The notes under the pieces: generated by a model | What the model was told of the DNA's origin: nothing | The model's database searches: none | Seen by the model: only the letters and a program-made list of their open reading frames with translations | Source: JAYWXI01 sp036016955 | GTDB lineage: Bacteria; Bacteroidota; Bacteroidia; Flavobacteriales; Weeksellaceae | Direction: 5' to 3' | DNA length: 64,000 bases | NCBI RefSeq assembly: GCF_036016955.1 | Contig: NZ_JAYWXI010000011.1 | Span: 47,290 to 111,289 of the forward strand | Part shown: positions 17,246-26,504 of the stretch, piece by piece | Numbering within the stretch: position 1 is the first letter of the stretch | Layout of the letters: each line of letters opens with the position of its first letter | Made by a program: the position numbers and the translations under genes

Positions 17246-18553
17246 CTAATGCCTCATCCATTTCCATATTTCTTTTAAGCTGGCTTTGTTGCCGTACATT
17301 AAGATGCCTACACGGTAGATTTTGGAGGCGGCGTAAACCATTAGCAGGGTGGAGGCCACTAGCAGAGCAATGGAAACCGCTACTTCCCAAAGTGCCACAC
17401 CGAAAGGAATACGGGCAATCATGGCCACTGGCGAGGTGAAAGGAATCATTGACAGCCAAAAAGCCGTGGGACCTTCGGGGTTATTGACGACGGAGATGCT
17501 GCCGTACATTCCGATCGTTAGCGGCAGTATGGCAAAAAAAGTAAATTGTTGGGTTTCGGTTTCGTTATCCACGGCAGAGCCTATGGCCGCGTAGATGGAA
17601 CTGTAAAAAACATACCCCAAAAGGAAAAAAGCGATGAATACGAAAATAATCATCGGGAAATTAAGCTGGAGAAGGATGTGGGAAATTTCCGCCGCCATGA
17701 GCTGAAGGTCAAAGGAGGTGGTTTGCTGTTCCGCACCGAGTGTCAGGGTTGGTTTTAGGGGGATTTGGGTGTTTAAGAAAAAGGCAGCGGTGAGGGTCAT
17801 GGCAATCCACAAGGTGAATTGGGTGAGGGCGACCAAGGTAACCCCGAGAATTTTACCCAGCATCAGTTCGAAAGGTTTAACCGAAGAGATGATGATTTCC
17901 ACCACGCGGTTGTTTTTTTCTTCCAGTACGCTACGCATGACCCTCACTCCGTAGATGATGATAAACATGAAGACAACATACATCAAAATCATGCTTAAAC
18001 TGTATTTTACAGTGAAAATCATGTCGTTATCCTCTTGTTCTTTGTCTATGACGTTTCGGGTGGTGAGATGGAAACGCTGGTTTAAATCGTTGATTTGGCT
18101 GGGGGTAAGTCCCAGTTGTTTGGTTTTTTCGGAGCGAATGATTTTTTCCAGGTCGCTGCTTATTTTGGTTTTGCTGTCCAGTCCTATTTTTTTGTTCGTG
18201 AGCAGGGTGGTTTGTTTTTCCAGCAGGTCGAACCGACCGTTTTCCAATGGGGGGATGATCAGGAGGCCGTCGGTATTTTTTATTTCGTTCAGGGCGGCTT
18301 TTAGTTGTTTTTCGCTGTTTTCCGATGCGATGATGTAGTTCAATCGTTCATTGGATTTCAGTTGGGGGGCAAAAATGCCGCTTTTGTCGATTACGTTAAA
18401 GGTATGGTTGGTTTCGTTGGCTTTAAACAACATGGAAACCAATACGCCGAATCCGACAATCAGAAGAGGGGCCAAAAGCGTGAGAACGATAAAGGATTTT
18501 TTTTTGACCTGGGTTAAAAATTCCCTTTTGGTAATGAGGATAATGTTTTTCAT
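17246..18553 (-). CDS. ABC transporter permease, NatB/ABC-2 type
   Basis: A 435-residue membrane protein with one N-terminal membrane helix (about 20-45), a large extracytoplasmic domain (to about 175), and five or more C-terminal helices, the ABC-2/NatB layout. Family members export Na+, drugs or other small molecules together with a NatA-like ATPase. The ATPase gene lies immediately upstream (2-base gap), so the pair is an operon. The substrate cannot be told from sequence. Confidence 0.85.
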   Translation of the reverse strand: MKNIILITKREFLTQVKKKSFIVLTLLAPLLIVGFGVLVSMLFKANETNHTFNVIDKSGIFAPQLKSNERLNYIIASENSEKQLKAALNEIKNTDGLLIIPPLENGRFDLLEKQTTLLTNKKIGLDSKTKISSDLEKIIRSEKTKQLGLTPSQINDLNQRFHLTTRNVIDKEQEDNDMIFTVKYSLSMILMYVVFMFIIIYGVRVMRSVLEEKNNRVVEIIISSVKPFELMLGKILGVTLVALTQFTLWIAMTLTAAFFLNTQIPLKPTLTLGAEQQTTSFDLQLMAAEISHILLQLNFPMIIFVFIAFFLLGYVFYSSIYAAIGSAVDNETETQQFTFFAILPLTIGMYGSISVVNNPEGPTAFWLSMIPFTSPVAMIARIPFGVALWEVAVSIALLVASTLLMVYAASKIYRVGILMYGNKASLKEIWKWMRH

Positions 18554-18555
18554 TT

Positions 18556-19470
18556 TTAGGATTTGTGGTTGCTTACGGCTTGGATGAAGACTTCGTTCAT
18601 GCTTGGGATTTTTTCTTGGAAGTTCTTTAGGTTTCCGACTTCCATGAGGGTTTTTAAGAGGAGATTCGGAGGACCTTCGTTTTTCATTTCAAAATGAATT
18701 AAGCCGTTTTTTTCGGTGTATTCGGTTATGGCGTAATCTTTCTTTAGTTGTTCGAAGCGTTCGGGGAGACTTTCGGAGAGGGTAACGCTGTAAAGGTTTT
18801 TTTTGAATTTTTCTCGGACTTCGGCTATGGTTCCGTCCAGTATTTTTTTGGAATGATTGATCAGGGCGACGTGATCGCACATTTCTTCCACGCTTTCCAT
18901 TCGGTGGGTGGAGAGGATGATGGTGGTTCCGTTTTCTTTTAGTCGGATGATTTGGTCTTTGATAAGGTTGGCGTTAACGGGATCGAATCCGGAGAAGGGT
19001 TCGTCCAAAATAAGTAGCTTGGGACGATGGAGCACGGTAACGACGAACTGGATTTTTTGAGCCATGCCTTTGGAGAGTTCAGAGAGTTTTTTCTTCCACC
19101 ATTGTTCGATTTCCAGAAGTTCGAACCAGTATTTGGCTTGGCTTAGGGCTTCGGCTTTGTTTAGACCTTTAAGTTCACCGAAATAAAGCAGTTGATCGCC
19201 TACGGTCATATTTTTATAGAGGCCTCGCTCTTCGGGCATGTAGCCGATTTGGGAGATGTGGGCAAGGGAAAGGGCTTCGCCGTCCATGTAGACGGTTCCT
19301 TTATCGGGTTGGAGAATTTGGTTAACGATTCTGATAAAGGTGGTTTTGCCTGCGCCGTTGGGTCCTAAAAGGCCATAAATAGAGCCTTTGGGAACGTGAA
19401 GGCTAAATTTGTCCAAGGCGGTTTTTTTACCGCCCAAGTAGGTTTTGGTAAGGTGTTCTGCTTTTAGCAT
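18556..19470 (-). CDS. ABC transporter ATP-binding protein, NatA-like
   Basis: A 304-residue ATPase with Walker A GPNGAGKT (36-43), signature-like LSKGMAQKIQ, Walker B LLILDEPFSGFDP and the switch His in STHRMESVEE. A C-terminal extension of about 80 residues follows, as in NatA/DrrA-type exporters. The start at 19470 (MLKAEHLTKTY) is preferred; the open frame upstream overlaps the region before dusB and has no family similarity. The permease gene follows after two bases. Confidence 0.92.
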   Translation of the reverse strand: MLKAEHLTKTYLGGKKTALDKFSLHVPKGSIYGLLGPNGAGKTTFIRIVNQILQPDKGTVYMDGEALSLAHISQIGYMPEERGLYKNMTVGDQLLYFGELKGLNKAEALSQAKYWFELLEIEQWWKKKLSELSKGMAQKIQFVVTVLHRPKLLILDEPFSGFDPVNANLIKDQIIRLKENGTTIILSTHRMESVEEMCDHVALINHSKKILDGTIAEVREKFKKNLYSVTLSESLPERFEQLKKDYAITEYTEKNGLIHFEMKNEGPPNLLLKTLMEVGNLKNFQEKIPSMNEVFIQAVSNHKS

Positions 19471-19587
19471 GGAGAGAATCTTTTTTGCGGTTAGTCGGGC
19501 GAAATCCGTTTTGGTTACACGCAAGGGAGCCATGGGGATGGTTCTGCTTGGGGGCATGTGGCTTTTGGGAAGCAAACGGATTTAAGG

Positions 19588-20580
19588 TTATAAATCGGTA
19601 TTTTCTTTGTAAAAGGCTTCTGTTTCGGCGAGAAGTTCGTCCATTTCGTTTAAGGTGAAAACTTCGAGAAATCTTTTTTTGAAGTCTTTGAAGTGGGGGA
19701 TTCCGCGGAAATAGTTGCTGTAGTGCTGGCGCATTTCCACCAGTCCGACTCTTTCGCCTTTCCACTCGGTGCTCCATAGGGCGTGTTGCCTTACGGCTTC
19801 CAGTCTTTGGGTAACGGTTGGTTTTGGGAGAATTTCTCCGGTGGCGAAATAATGTTTTATTTCGTTGAAAATCCAAGGGTAGCCTATGGCGGCGCGGCCG
19901 ATCATCAGACCGTCGCAATCGTATTTTTTTCGGTATTCTTCGGCTTTTTCGGGCGAGTCGATATCGCCATTGCCGAAGATGGGAATTTCGATGTTTGGAT
20001 TGTTTTTTATTCGGGATATGTGCTCCCAGTCGGCGTGGCCTTTGTACATCTGGGCCCGGGTACGAGCATGGATGGTTAGGGCTTTGATGCCGGCGTCTTG
20101 CAACCGCTCGGCTACTTCGTCGATGTTGATGTTGTCGTGATCCCATCCCAGACGGGTTTTTACGGTCACGGGCAAGTGGGTGGAACGAACGACGGCTTTG
20201 GTTAGACGTACCATGAGGTCGATGTCTTTCAGGACACCGGCGCCGGCGCCTTTGCTTACGACTTTTTTCACAGGGCATCCGAAATTGATGTCCACCAGGT
20301 CGGGTTGTACGGTTTCTACGATGCGGGCGGAAAGCGCCATGGCCTCTTCGTCTCCGCCGAAAATCTGAATCCCGACGGGACGTTCGTAGTCGAAGATGTC
20401 GAGCTTTTTTCGGGATTTTATCGCATCGCGGATCAGGCCTTCGGAGGAAATGAATTCCGAATACATCAAATCTGCACCGTGTTGTTTACAAAGCCTGCGG
20501 AAGGGCGGGTCGCTTACGTCCTCCATGGGGGCGAGCAACAACGGGAATTCCGGCAGGTTAATCGTTCCGATTTTTACCAT
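19588..20580 (-). CDS. dusB: tRNA-dihydrouridine synthase
   Basis: A 330-residue flavoenzyme with a TIM barrel: APMEDVSDPPFR at the start, GCPVKKV with the catalytic Cys (about residue 100), TVKTRLGWD, the IHARTR motif and FGNGDI. It reduces uridines in the tRNA D-loop with FMN and NADPH. Its length fits DusB. It is 117 bases upstream of the ABC pair on the same strand. Confidence 0.94.
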   Translation of the reverse strand: MVKIGTINLPEFPLLLAPMEDVSDPPFRRLCKQHGADLMYSEFISSEGLIRDAIKSRKKLDIFDYERPVGIQIFGGDEEAMALSARIVETVQPDLVDINFGCPVKKVVSKGAGAGVLKDIDLMVRLTKAVVRSTHLPVTVKTRLGWDHDNINIDEVAERLQDAGIKALTIHARTRAQMYKGHADWEHISRIKNNPNIEIPIFGNGDIDSPEKAEEYRKKYDCDGLMIGRAAIGYPWIFNEIKHYFATGEILPKPTVTQRLEAVRQHALWSTEWKGERVGLVEMRQHYSNYFRGIPHFKDFKKRFLEVFTLNEMDELLAETEAFYKENTDL

Positions 20581-20643
20581 GGCGCAAAATTAAGGTTAAT
20601 GTCCCAAATGACCAATTTCCGAGGGAAATCTACCGGTGGGGGA

Positions 20644-23600
20644 TTAGAAGGAGGCTTTAATCTGCATGGAGCCTGTATGGATGGTTGTTTCGCCGGAGTT
20701 ACGCCCTTCGTAATTGAGATTGAGAAGGATGAAGCGGGTGAGCTTTTGCTGGAAGAAAAGACTCCAGACCTGATTTTTTCCGGTGCGCAGACCGTCCAGC
20801 ATTTGATTACCGACGATTGAGAAACTCTGCCCTGTGAACACGTTGTTGATTAAGGCAATTTGAGCTCTCACAGAGGTTTTGGGGTGTTCCCATTGGAGTG
20901 TTCCGGTAATTTCGGTGGCGTTGAGGTGTTCCGTGCCGTCTTTTCGGACTTTGCTCTTCAGGGCGGAGGAGAGTTCGGCCTGCCACACCGAGGAGAGTTT
21001 GTAAGTGGCTTTGGGTTTGGTTTCGTACAAATGCAGAAGATAGTTTTTAGAGAGAAACATCTCGGAGGAATTTTGCCATTGCGCCAGGGTGTTTTCCCAG
21101 TCGATTCGGAAATGACGATGGAGGCGATACCCTAAATTGGCTTGGTGGGATTGCCTTTGGGTGCTTTCGAGGCTGAAATTGGCGTTGAGGACGTTTTCCG
21201 TGGCGCTGTAGCGGTAACCGGCGTTCCACCCCGACTTATCGGTGGCATTGAACTGAACGGCCGCCAAAAGGTTTTGATTTTTTAGAATCGGGGTGTTTTG
21301 TCTTTCGAACGGGTTTAGTACGAGGGCTTTTTCCCCTTTTAGGAAGGCGTTTTGGGAAAGCAGGGAGAGACTAAGGTTCCAGCGTTTCAGGAAGGCATTG
21401 TCGGATTGAAATAGGGCGGAGGGCAAAAGAAAGACCGAAAGTTGAAATTTATTTTTGTTGGAAGGAAGGTAACGGACGGTATTGGTGTAGATGCGGATGT
21501 ATTGGGCGCGGTCGGCATATTCGGCAATTTCGAATTCGTCCAATTGCTGGATGCCGTCGCCGTTATAATCGGTCCATTTGTAGACTCCTTGTCCGTCGGT
21601 AACGCGGAGGTATTGAAATTCTCTTTGGGCTTCTTGCCCATTTCCCAATTCGTAGAAAGCTTGAAGTCGGAGGCCGTTGCGGAAAAGCTGCTGGTGGTAC
21701 AGGAGATTTCCAACGATAAAATTCGGATTGCTCGTGTATTCGGAGGGGAAAGTTTGGTTTAACTTTCGGTAGTGGATTTGGGCACTGAGTTGGGCTTTTT
21801 CTGTTTTTATAATTTGACTTTCGGTGACTAGGCCCAGGATGCGGTTGACTTTCTGAAGCCGATTGTCTCTTAGGGAGTCGTTGTCCCGCAGATAGATTTT
21901 GGCCATGAGTTTGGTTCGGCTGGAGTCGCCTATTCTTTTTTGGATGAAGGCTTCTTTCCAGCTGAAGCTGGTGGGGGTATAGGTGGCGTTGGGGTGGAGC
22001 AAGCGGAGGTTGTGTTCGGCGGCGGCCCCCACTTCCCATTGGCCTTTGGGTCTCAGCCATTCTGCAGAGACTTTTCCTCGGGCAAAGGTGGTGTTTTCCA
22101 CGGAGCCTTTGGTGTTTAGGAGGGAAAGTTGGGCTTTGGTGTGCAGGCTGTTTTTTTTGCGGTCGAATTGAATGTCTTGTTTTAGGCCTTGGTAGTTTTG
22201 TTCTTCATTAAGGTGGTTTAGGCGATAATCCAAAAGGGTTCCGTTTTCCCAACGGTTGGGCAGGGAGAGGGTTAGGCGGTTTTGGTTTCTTTGGCTGAAT
22301 TCTTGTGAAAGGTTGAAATCTCGGGCGAATTCGACGTCGTTGATGCGATCCAAAACGTGAAATTTGTGGCTGAGGTGTTGGAATTCCAACGATGGGACGA
22401 TGCTCCATTGTTTTCTTTTGAAGGCTTTTTGGCCGTAAATCCGGGTGGCAAATCCTTGATTTTGACGATTGTCTAAGGAAGAGAAGCGGTTGAGATCGTG
22501 ATTGCTGAATGAAAAATCGGCACCGATTTTACCATTGTTTAAATCGTATTCTATGGAGGTGGAGAGGACTTGGGTTTTTTGTGGAGCGGGTAATTTTCTA
22601 AGGGCGGCGTAATCGCCGTTTCCAGTGCCTACGTAGCGGAATACTCTTCCGTTGTTGGTGGACTGGGCCAACCGGTAATCGCCGTTTCCGGCACCCATGT
22701 GCGTGAAGGTGACTTGGTAGAGCGCTTCATTTTCGTCCGTTGAAAATTCGTAATGGTTGCCGCTTGGCGAAACGATGAGGCGGTAGAGGATTTTGTCGGG
22801 ATCGTATTTGGTCGCTACTCCGGAGGGAGCCCACATTAAAGCGGGATTATTGCCTGCTGAGGCGAGAATTTTTTCGTCGTCTTTACTTAGGCTCAGAGCC
22901 AGCGGGGCGTTTTTGTTGTCACTTTCCATGAACCAGCGGAGGTTGGCGCGTAAGCGGGAGCGTTCGTGTTTTATCCCACCGGTAACAAGAAAGCGCGAGT
23001 AATTTCGGTTGGTGTAATTGTAGGAAACGGTGATGAAATTCTGGCTGTAAATAGGGCGAAAACTGGTGAATGTAACTTCTCCCGTGTTGTAATTGATGGT
23101 ATAGTCGGCGTTTTCGCCGCGTTTCATTAGGATTCCGTCAATAAAGACTTGTTCGGATCCGGAGATGAGGGTAATGAAGGCTTCTCCGTTTTTTCCTAAG
23201 AGGCGGTAAGGGCCTTGGTTGCCTTCGATGCCTTGGAAGCGGATGCGGTGGAATTCGCTGCGAGCGACTCCCAAGTGGCTTTCGAGGGTGGTTTGGTTTT
23301 CATTGCCCCATCGGGTTTGGAATTCGAGTCCCATGCTGCGTCTTTGAAATTTGGCGAAGTAAGTTTGTTGGTCACTGAGGTCGATGTGCCCTGCTCTGAG
23401 GAGGTGGTTTTCTTTGATGTTGAGTTGGATGTAAATTTTGTCGAACTCCTCTAAGGTTTGGGTGTAACCGTCGGCTTGGATGGGAAGATTATGATCGGAA
23501 ATGGAGGCTAATAGACGGACGTCTTGGGAAATTCTTCCGGCTATTTGGAGGTCCATGGTGCTTTGGACGGAGGAGCCTTGATGGCTTCCGAAGGTAATGC

Positions 23601-23880
23601 CTCTGGTGATGGCTCCTTTGGAATGAAGTTGGCCTAAAAACGGCTGGCGTTCGGGTTTTAGTAAAAGTTTGTCTTCGATGAGGTTTTGTTTTCGCCGAGT
23701 GATGAAGTCCAGCGTGTCTTTGGTGAACCAATCTTTATCGAATTTGGCTCGGAGCAAACGCTCTCGTGAGAGGCTGTCTTTAGACAGGTTCGGATTGCTC
23801 CAAGAGAAAACTTGGGCGTTGCCGAGAACAATCCCCAATAGGATGGTTGTTAGAATAATTCCTCTTTTGATGAAACGCAT
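20644..23880 (-). CDS. Large outer-membrane beta-barrel protein of unknown role
   Basis: A 1078-residue protein with a signal peptide (residues 1-22, cut after GNAQ) and long runs of alternating polar/aromatic strands to the end, where the chain closes with IHTGSMQIKASF. A plug-like segment near 230-290 contains the sequence GQGPYRLLGKNG-like loop and GEVTFTSFRPIYSQNFITVSY strands, a pattern also seen in the giant T9SS translocon barrel SprA and related surface barrels; this is weak similarity only. It is not a TonB receptor: no TonB box or plug motif is seen. No neighbour points to a substrate. Confidence 0.7.
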   Translation of the reverse strand: MRFIKRGIILTTILLGIVLGNAQVFSWSNPNLSKDSLSRERLLRAKFDKDWFTKDTLDFITRRKQNLIEDKLLLKPERQPFLGQLHSKGAITRGITFGSHQGSSVQSTMDLQIAGRISQDVRLLASISDHNLPIQADGYTQTLEEFDKIYIQLNIKENHLLRAGHIDLSDQQTYFAKFQRRSMGLEFQTRWGNENQTTLESHLGVARSEFHRIRFQGIEGNQGPYRLLGKNGEAFITLISGSEQVFIDGILMKRGENADYTINYNTGEVTFTSFRPIYSQNFITVSYNYTNRNYSRFLVTGGIKHERSRLRANLRWFMESDNKNAPLALSLSKDDEKILASAGNNPALMWAPSGVATKYDPDKILYRLIVSPSGNHYEFSTDENEALYQVTFTHMGAGNGDYRLAQSTNNGRVFRYVGTGNGDYAALRKLPAPQKTQVLSTSIEYDLNNGKIGADFSFSNHDLNRFSSLDNRQNQGFATRIYGQKAFKRKQWSIVPSLEFQHLSHKFHVLDRINDVEFARDFNLSQEFSQRNQNRLTLSLPNRWENGTLLDYRLNHLNEEQNYQGLKQDIQFDRKKNSLHTKAQLSLLNTKGSVENTTFARGKVSAEWLRPKGQWEVGAAAEHNLRLLHPNATYTPTSFSWKEAFIQKRIGDSSRTKLMAKIYLRDNDSLRDNRLQKVNRILGLVTESQIIKTEKAQLSAQIHYRKLNQTFPSEYTSNPNFIVGNLLYHQQLFRNGLRLQAFYELGNGQEAQREFQYLRVTDGQGVYKWTDYNGDGIQQLDEFEIAEYADRAQYIRIYTNTVRYLPSNKNKFQLSVFLLPSALFQSDNAFLKRWNLSLSLLSQNAFLKGEKALVLNPFERQNTPILKNQNLLAAVQFNATDKSGWNAGYRYSATENVLNANFSLESTQRQSHQANLGYRLHRHFRIDWENTLAQWQNSSEMFLSKNYLLHLYETKPKATYKLSSVWQAELSSALKSKVRKDGTEHLNATEITGTLQWEHPKTSVRAQIALINNVFTGQSFSIVGNQMLDGLRTGKNQVWSLFFQQKLTRFILLNLNYEGRNSGETTIHTGSMQIKASF

Positions 23881-23974
23881 GAGAATTAAAGCCGTAAAAA
23901 TAACGAAAATATGATCTTTTTCAGTATTTGCAGAAACTTAACACTCATTTAACATAAAAAACTCTTTAGTTTGT

Positions 23975-23982
23975 TATCTTTG
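23975..23982 (+). promoter_or_regulatory. -7 element of the T9SS cargo gene
   Basis: TATCTTTG matches TAnnTTTG. It lies 43 bases before the ATG at 24026; a -33 TTG is not evident. Confidence 0.5.
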
Positions 23983-24025
23983 TTGTGTTCAAGACTATTG
24001 ATGCTTAAATTTAAAACAGAAAGTT

Positions 24026-24781
24026 ATGAAAAAATTTTATTCTTTGCTTGCCGTTGTGGCAATGAGTGTGGCGGTAAATGCCCAAGGAACTGAAACTTTT
24101 GAAACCCAAAGTGCACTTACGACAGCTTATGCTAACGGTAGCTTTGAGGGGGAAACAGCAGGCGTTACGGTAGCTTATGTTCATAGTAGGGATCAGGGGG
24201 ATTCGCCGATTTCAGGAAAAGGCATCATGTTGAGAAGATCGGATGAGCCGAGTTCGGTGGAATTTACTATTCCCAACGGAGTAGGTGACTTTACGTTTGA
24301 ATACCGAAAAGCGTTCACCGGAGGAAATGAGCGGAAACTGGCGGTGTTGGTAGACGGTGAAGAGGTAAAACAAACGCCGGCTTTCGGCGCGGGGAGCGGT
24401 GCGGCATCCGATGTGTATAAAGAGACGGTTACCATTAACAAAGTGGGAGAGGTTAAGGTGAAAATTACTTATCCTCAGGGAACAGCTACAGGAAACAGAC
24501 AGGTAACAATTGATAATGTGTCTTGGACGGCGCCATCGTTGTCGGTATTGGATGTGGTGAAAGAACGCAGAAGCTTGGTTAAAAACACCCAAGTTGGGGC
24601 AGAGCTTGTTTTTGCGGCTACGGCGGACGTTAAAATCGTTGGTATGAACGGCCAGGTGGTAAGAGCTTTCTCTGTTAAGGCGGATCAGGTGGTTAATGTT
24701 TCCGATCTTGCTAAAGGGGTTTATTTGGTTACCGGTGTTGTGGACGGTGAGGCGGTAAGCCAAAAAATCATCAAGAAATAA
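24026..24781 (+). CDS. Secreted protein with T9SS type A sorting domain
   Basis: A 251-residue protein: signal peptide (MKKFYSLLAVVAMSVAVNAQ), a beta-sandwich region of about 150 residues, and a C-terminal T9SS type A sorting domain of about 75 residues with VKIVGMNGQVVR, the VSDLAKGVYLVTG motif and a terminal KIIKK. The domain directs export by the type IX system and anchoring at the surface. The central part resembles a carbohydrate-binding or cell-surface adhesin sandwich but has no recognisable specific family. PorX, the regulator of this secretion system, is encoded at 517. Confidence 0.88.
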   Translation: MKKFYSLLAVVAMSVAVNAQGTETFETQSALTTAYANGSFEGETAGVTVAYVHSRDQGDSPISGKGIMLRRSDEPSSVEFTIPNGVGDFTFEYRKAFTGGNERKLAVLVDGEEVKQTPAFGAGSGAASDVYKETVTINKVGEVKVKITYPQGTATGNRQVTIDNVSWTAPSLSVLDVVKERRSLVKNTQVGAELVFAATADVKIVGMNGQVVRAFSVKADQVVNVSDLAKGVYLVTGVVDGEAVSQKIIKK

Positions 24782-24884
24782 GAAATAATTGTTTATTTGC
24801 TTGGAAAAGGGCGGTCTCTAATCAGGGGCGGCTCTTTTTCTTTTTTTCTTATCATAGATCAATGCAGGGTTTGGAAAGACGGGG

Positions 24885-24892
24885 TAGTTTTG
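24885..24892 (+). promoter_or_regulatory. -7 element of the YceI gene
   Basis: TAGTTTTG fits TAnnTTTG and lies 30 bases before the ATG at 24923, supporting that start over upstream in-frame codons. No -33 element is clear. Confidence 0.4.
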
Positions 24893-24922
24893 CCGACAGA
24901 ACAATTAAAATTTATTGAAGTT

Positions 24923-25495
24923 ATGAAAAAATTAATGGCTTTTTTGGCGGTGGTATGGTTTTCCGTGAGTTTGTCGGCTCAGAAAAACTTGGTTAGCGAT
25001 GCGGTACATTCCCGCATTCAGTTTTCGGTGATACACCTTACCGTTAACGATATTATTGGGGGTTTTGACGAAGCAAAGCTGTCCATTTATGGTAATGAAA
25101 CCGATTTTCTTAAATCTCAGATTAATTTCGAGGCCGAAGTCGGCTCGGTCAACACGCATGTGGAGGCTCGGGATAAGCATTTGAAGAGTGCTGATTTTTT
25201 TGATGCGGCTACTTACCCTAAGATGGTGTTTAGCAGCACTTCGATTAAGAGGTTGAAAAAGAATTATTACGAAGTAAAAGGAAATCTTTTGCTTCACGGG
25301 GTAACCAAGCCGGTTACGGTAACGTTGGTTTACAGAGGCTCTACGGTTAATCCGATGAGTAAAAAGACCACTTACGGGTATGAGGTATTGGGAACGATTA
25401 AGCGTTCGGACTTCGGCATTGGAGCTAAGTTTCCGGAAGCGGTTATCAGCGATCAGGTTCGGATAAAAGGAAATTTTGAACTGATAGAATCGTAA
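24923..25495 (+). CDS. YceI-family periplasmic lipid-binding protein
   Basis: A 190-residue YceI-like lipocalin. It has a signal peptide (MKKLMAFLAVVWFSVSLSAQ) and the family blocks VDAVHSRIQFSVIHL-like, SVNTHVEARDKHLKSADFFDA, YPKMVF, GNLLLHGVTKPVTV and SDFGIG. YceI proteins bind polyisoprenoids or amides in a barrel and sit in the periplasm. The upstream in-frame ATG at 24797 would add 42 non-family residues and precede the promoter element, so 24923 is used. Confidence 0.93.
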   Translation: MKKLMAFLAVVWFSVSLSAQKNLVSDAVHSRIQFSVIHLTVNDIIGGFDEAKLSIYGNETDFLKSQINFEAEVGSVNTHVEARDKHLKSADFFDAATYPKMVFSSTSIKRLKKNYYEVKGNLLLHGVTKPVTVTLVYRGSTVNPMSKKTTYGYEVLGTIKRSDFGIGAKFPEAVISDQVRIKGNFELIES

Positions 25496-25521
25496 GCCGG
25501 TCGATCGTTTTTTTTATTAGG

Positions 25522-25550
25522 CCTTCTCTTTTTAAAAGGGGAGGTTTTTT
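25522..25550 (+). terminator. Terminator after the YceI gene
   Basis: A 7-bp stem with two G-T pairs (25522-25528 with 25538-25544) is followed by six T. Its T run overlaps the stop codon of the convergent DUF4846 gene. Confidence 0.6.
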
Positions 25551-26406
25551 ATTTTTCGTTTCGGAAGCGTTTGATTTGGGCGGGGACGAACAGGAATTTT
25601 GGCGTGATGAGTTGCCGCATTTGGGGCTCCAGTTCGTACCAGGGAGAGAGTTGGGGGCGGATGGGGTTTTTAAGGATATGGATGTCTTGGGCGGGCATGT
25701 AGCTTTCGGCGAGGAGAAAGACTCTTTTTCCTTTGGGGTTGATGGCGCTGCCTACAATAAATACGGAATGCCCGGGGCTTCCGGGTTTTACGATGAGATC
25801 GCCTACGCGTATGGTTTGTTTTTCCGTGAGCGGGGCGGCTTCCCGATCCAGGGAAATGGTTCCGGCGTATTGAAACACCAAATCCAGATATTTTCGGAAA
25901 TTGGCGTAGGATTCGTCGGGTTTTGCGCTGCGGTGAAATTTTACCCGTTCGCCGTCTTCGGTGGTTCTTATGCCTTGGCTGTATTCGTTCCAAGAAAGTT
26001 TTTGGCCGCTGGTGAACTCAAAGGCGATTTCGTTTTTTCGGTTTTGTTTCCAAAGGTATTCTCCGTAGAGTCTTATCCAGGCGTCTGCACATTGTTGGAG
26101 GTCTTTTTCGCCGACGTCGATGTCCAAAATGGCGGCATGGTGGTACTGCTTGGGCAGTGGCAGGTTGGTGTAATCTCTTAGGGGGAGCCCTTCGGGCTTT
26201 AGAGGGAAATTGGAAAGGTAATGGCCGAACGATTCGGTGGGGTAATGTTCCCATCGAAACCCTTTTGGGGGAGACAATCTTGTGCGGACGGTGGCTTTGG
26301 ACGCGTCAATGAGTAAGGGCCTGACACTTTCGGAGATTTGGGCGTGGGCGGCAAAACTCCAAACGGCGGCAAAGGCGACGGCGAATTTTAAAATAAACGG
26401 CGGCAA
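25549..26406 (-). CDS. DUF4846 domain-containing secreted protein
   Basis: A protein of about 285 residues matching the DUF4846 group: a signal peptide-like start (PPFILKFAVAFAAVWSFAAHA), then PEGFRWEHYPTESFG-like and YHHAAILDIDVGEKDLQQCADAWIRL segments, ending in PGHSVFIVG and the LAESYMPAQDIHILKNP motif. The function of the family is unknown; its C-terminal part resembles a papain-like/NlpC-type layout with conserved Asp, His and Gln, which is only suggestive. No ATG precedes the signal peptide. A TTG at 26406 gives a standard signal peptide and lies downstream of a TAAATTTG element (complement of 26422-26429), so it is preferred to a TTG at 26433. Confidence 0.75.
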   Translation of the reverse strand: MPPFILKFAVAFAAVWSFAAHAQISESVRPLLIDASKATVRTRLSPPKGFRWEHYPTESFGHYLSNFPLKPEGLPLRDYTNLPLPKQYHHAAILDIDVGEKDLQQCADAWIRLYGEYLWKQNRKNEIAFEFTSGQKLSWNEYSQGIRTTEDGERVKFHRSAKPDESYANFRKYLDLVFQYAGTISLDREAAPLTEKQTIRVGDLIVKPGSPGHSVFIVGSAINPKGKRVFLLAESYMPAQDIHILKNPIRPQLSPWYELEPQMRQLITPKFLFVPAQIKRFRNEK

Positions 26407-26482
26407 GGATTTTAATTTGACCAAATTTAACAAAGAAAAAACAAACGGGAAAGGAAAGGTTTCGTATTCTGAAACTTAACGC

Positions 26483-26490
26483 TATCTTTG
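26483..26490 (+). promoter_or_regulatory. -7 element of the M1-like gene
   Basis: TATCTTTG matches TAnnTTTG and ends 14 bases before the ATG at 26505, giving a very short leader. Confidence 0.45.
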
Positions 26491-26504
26491 GGTGTTTATT
26501 GCTT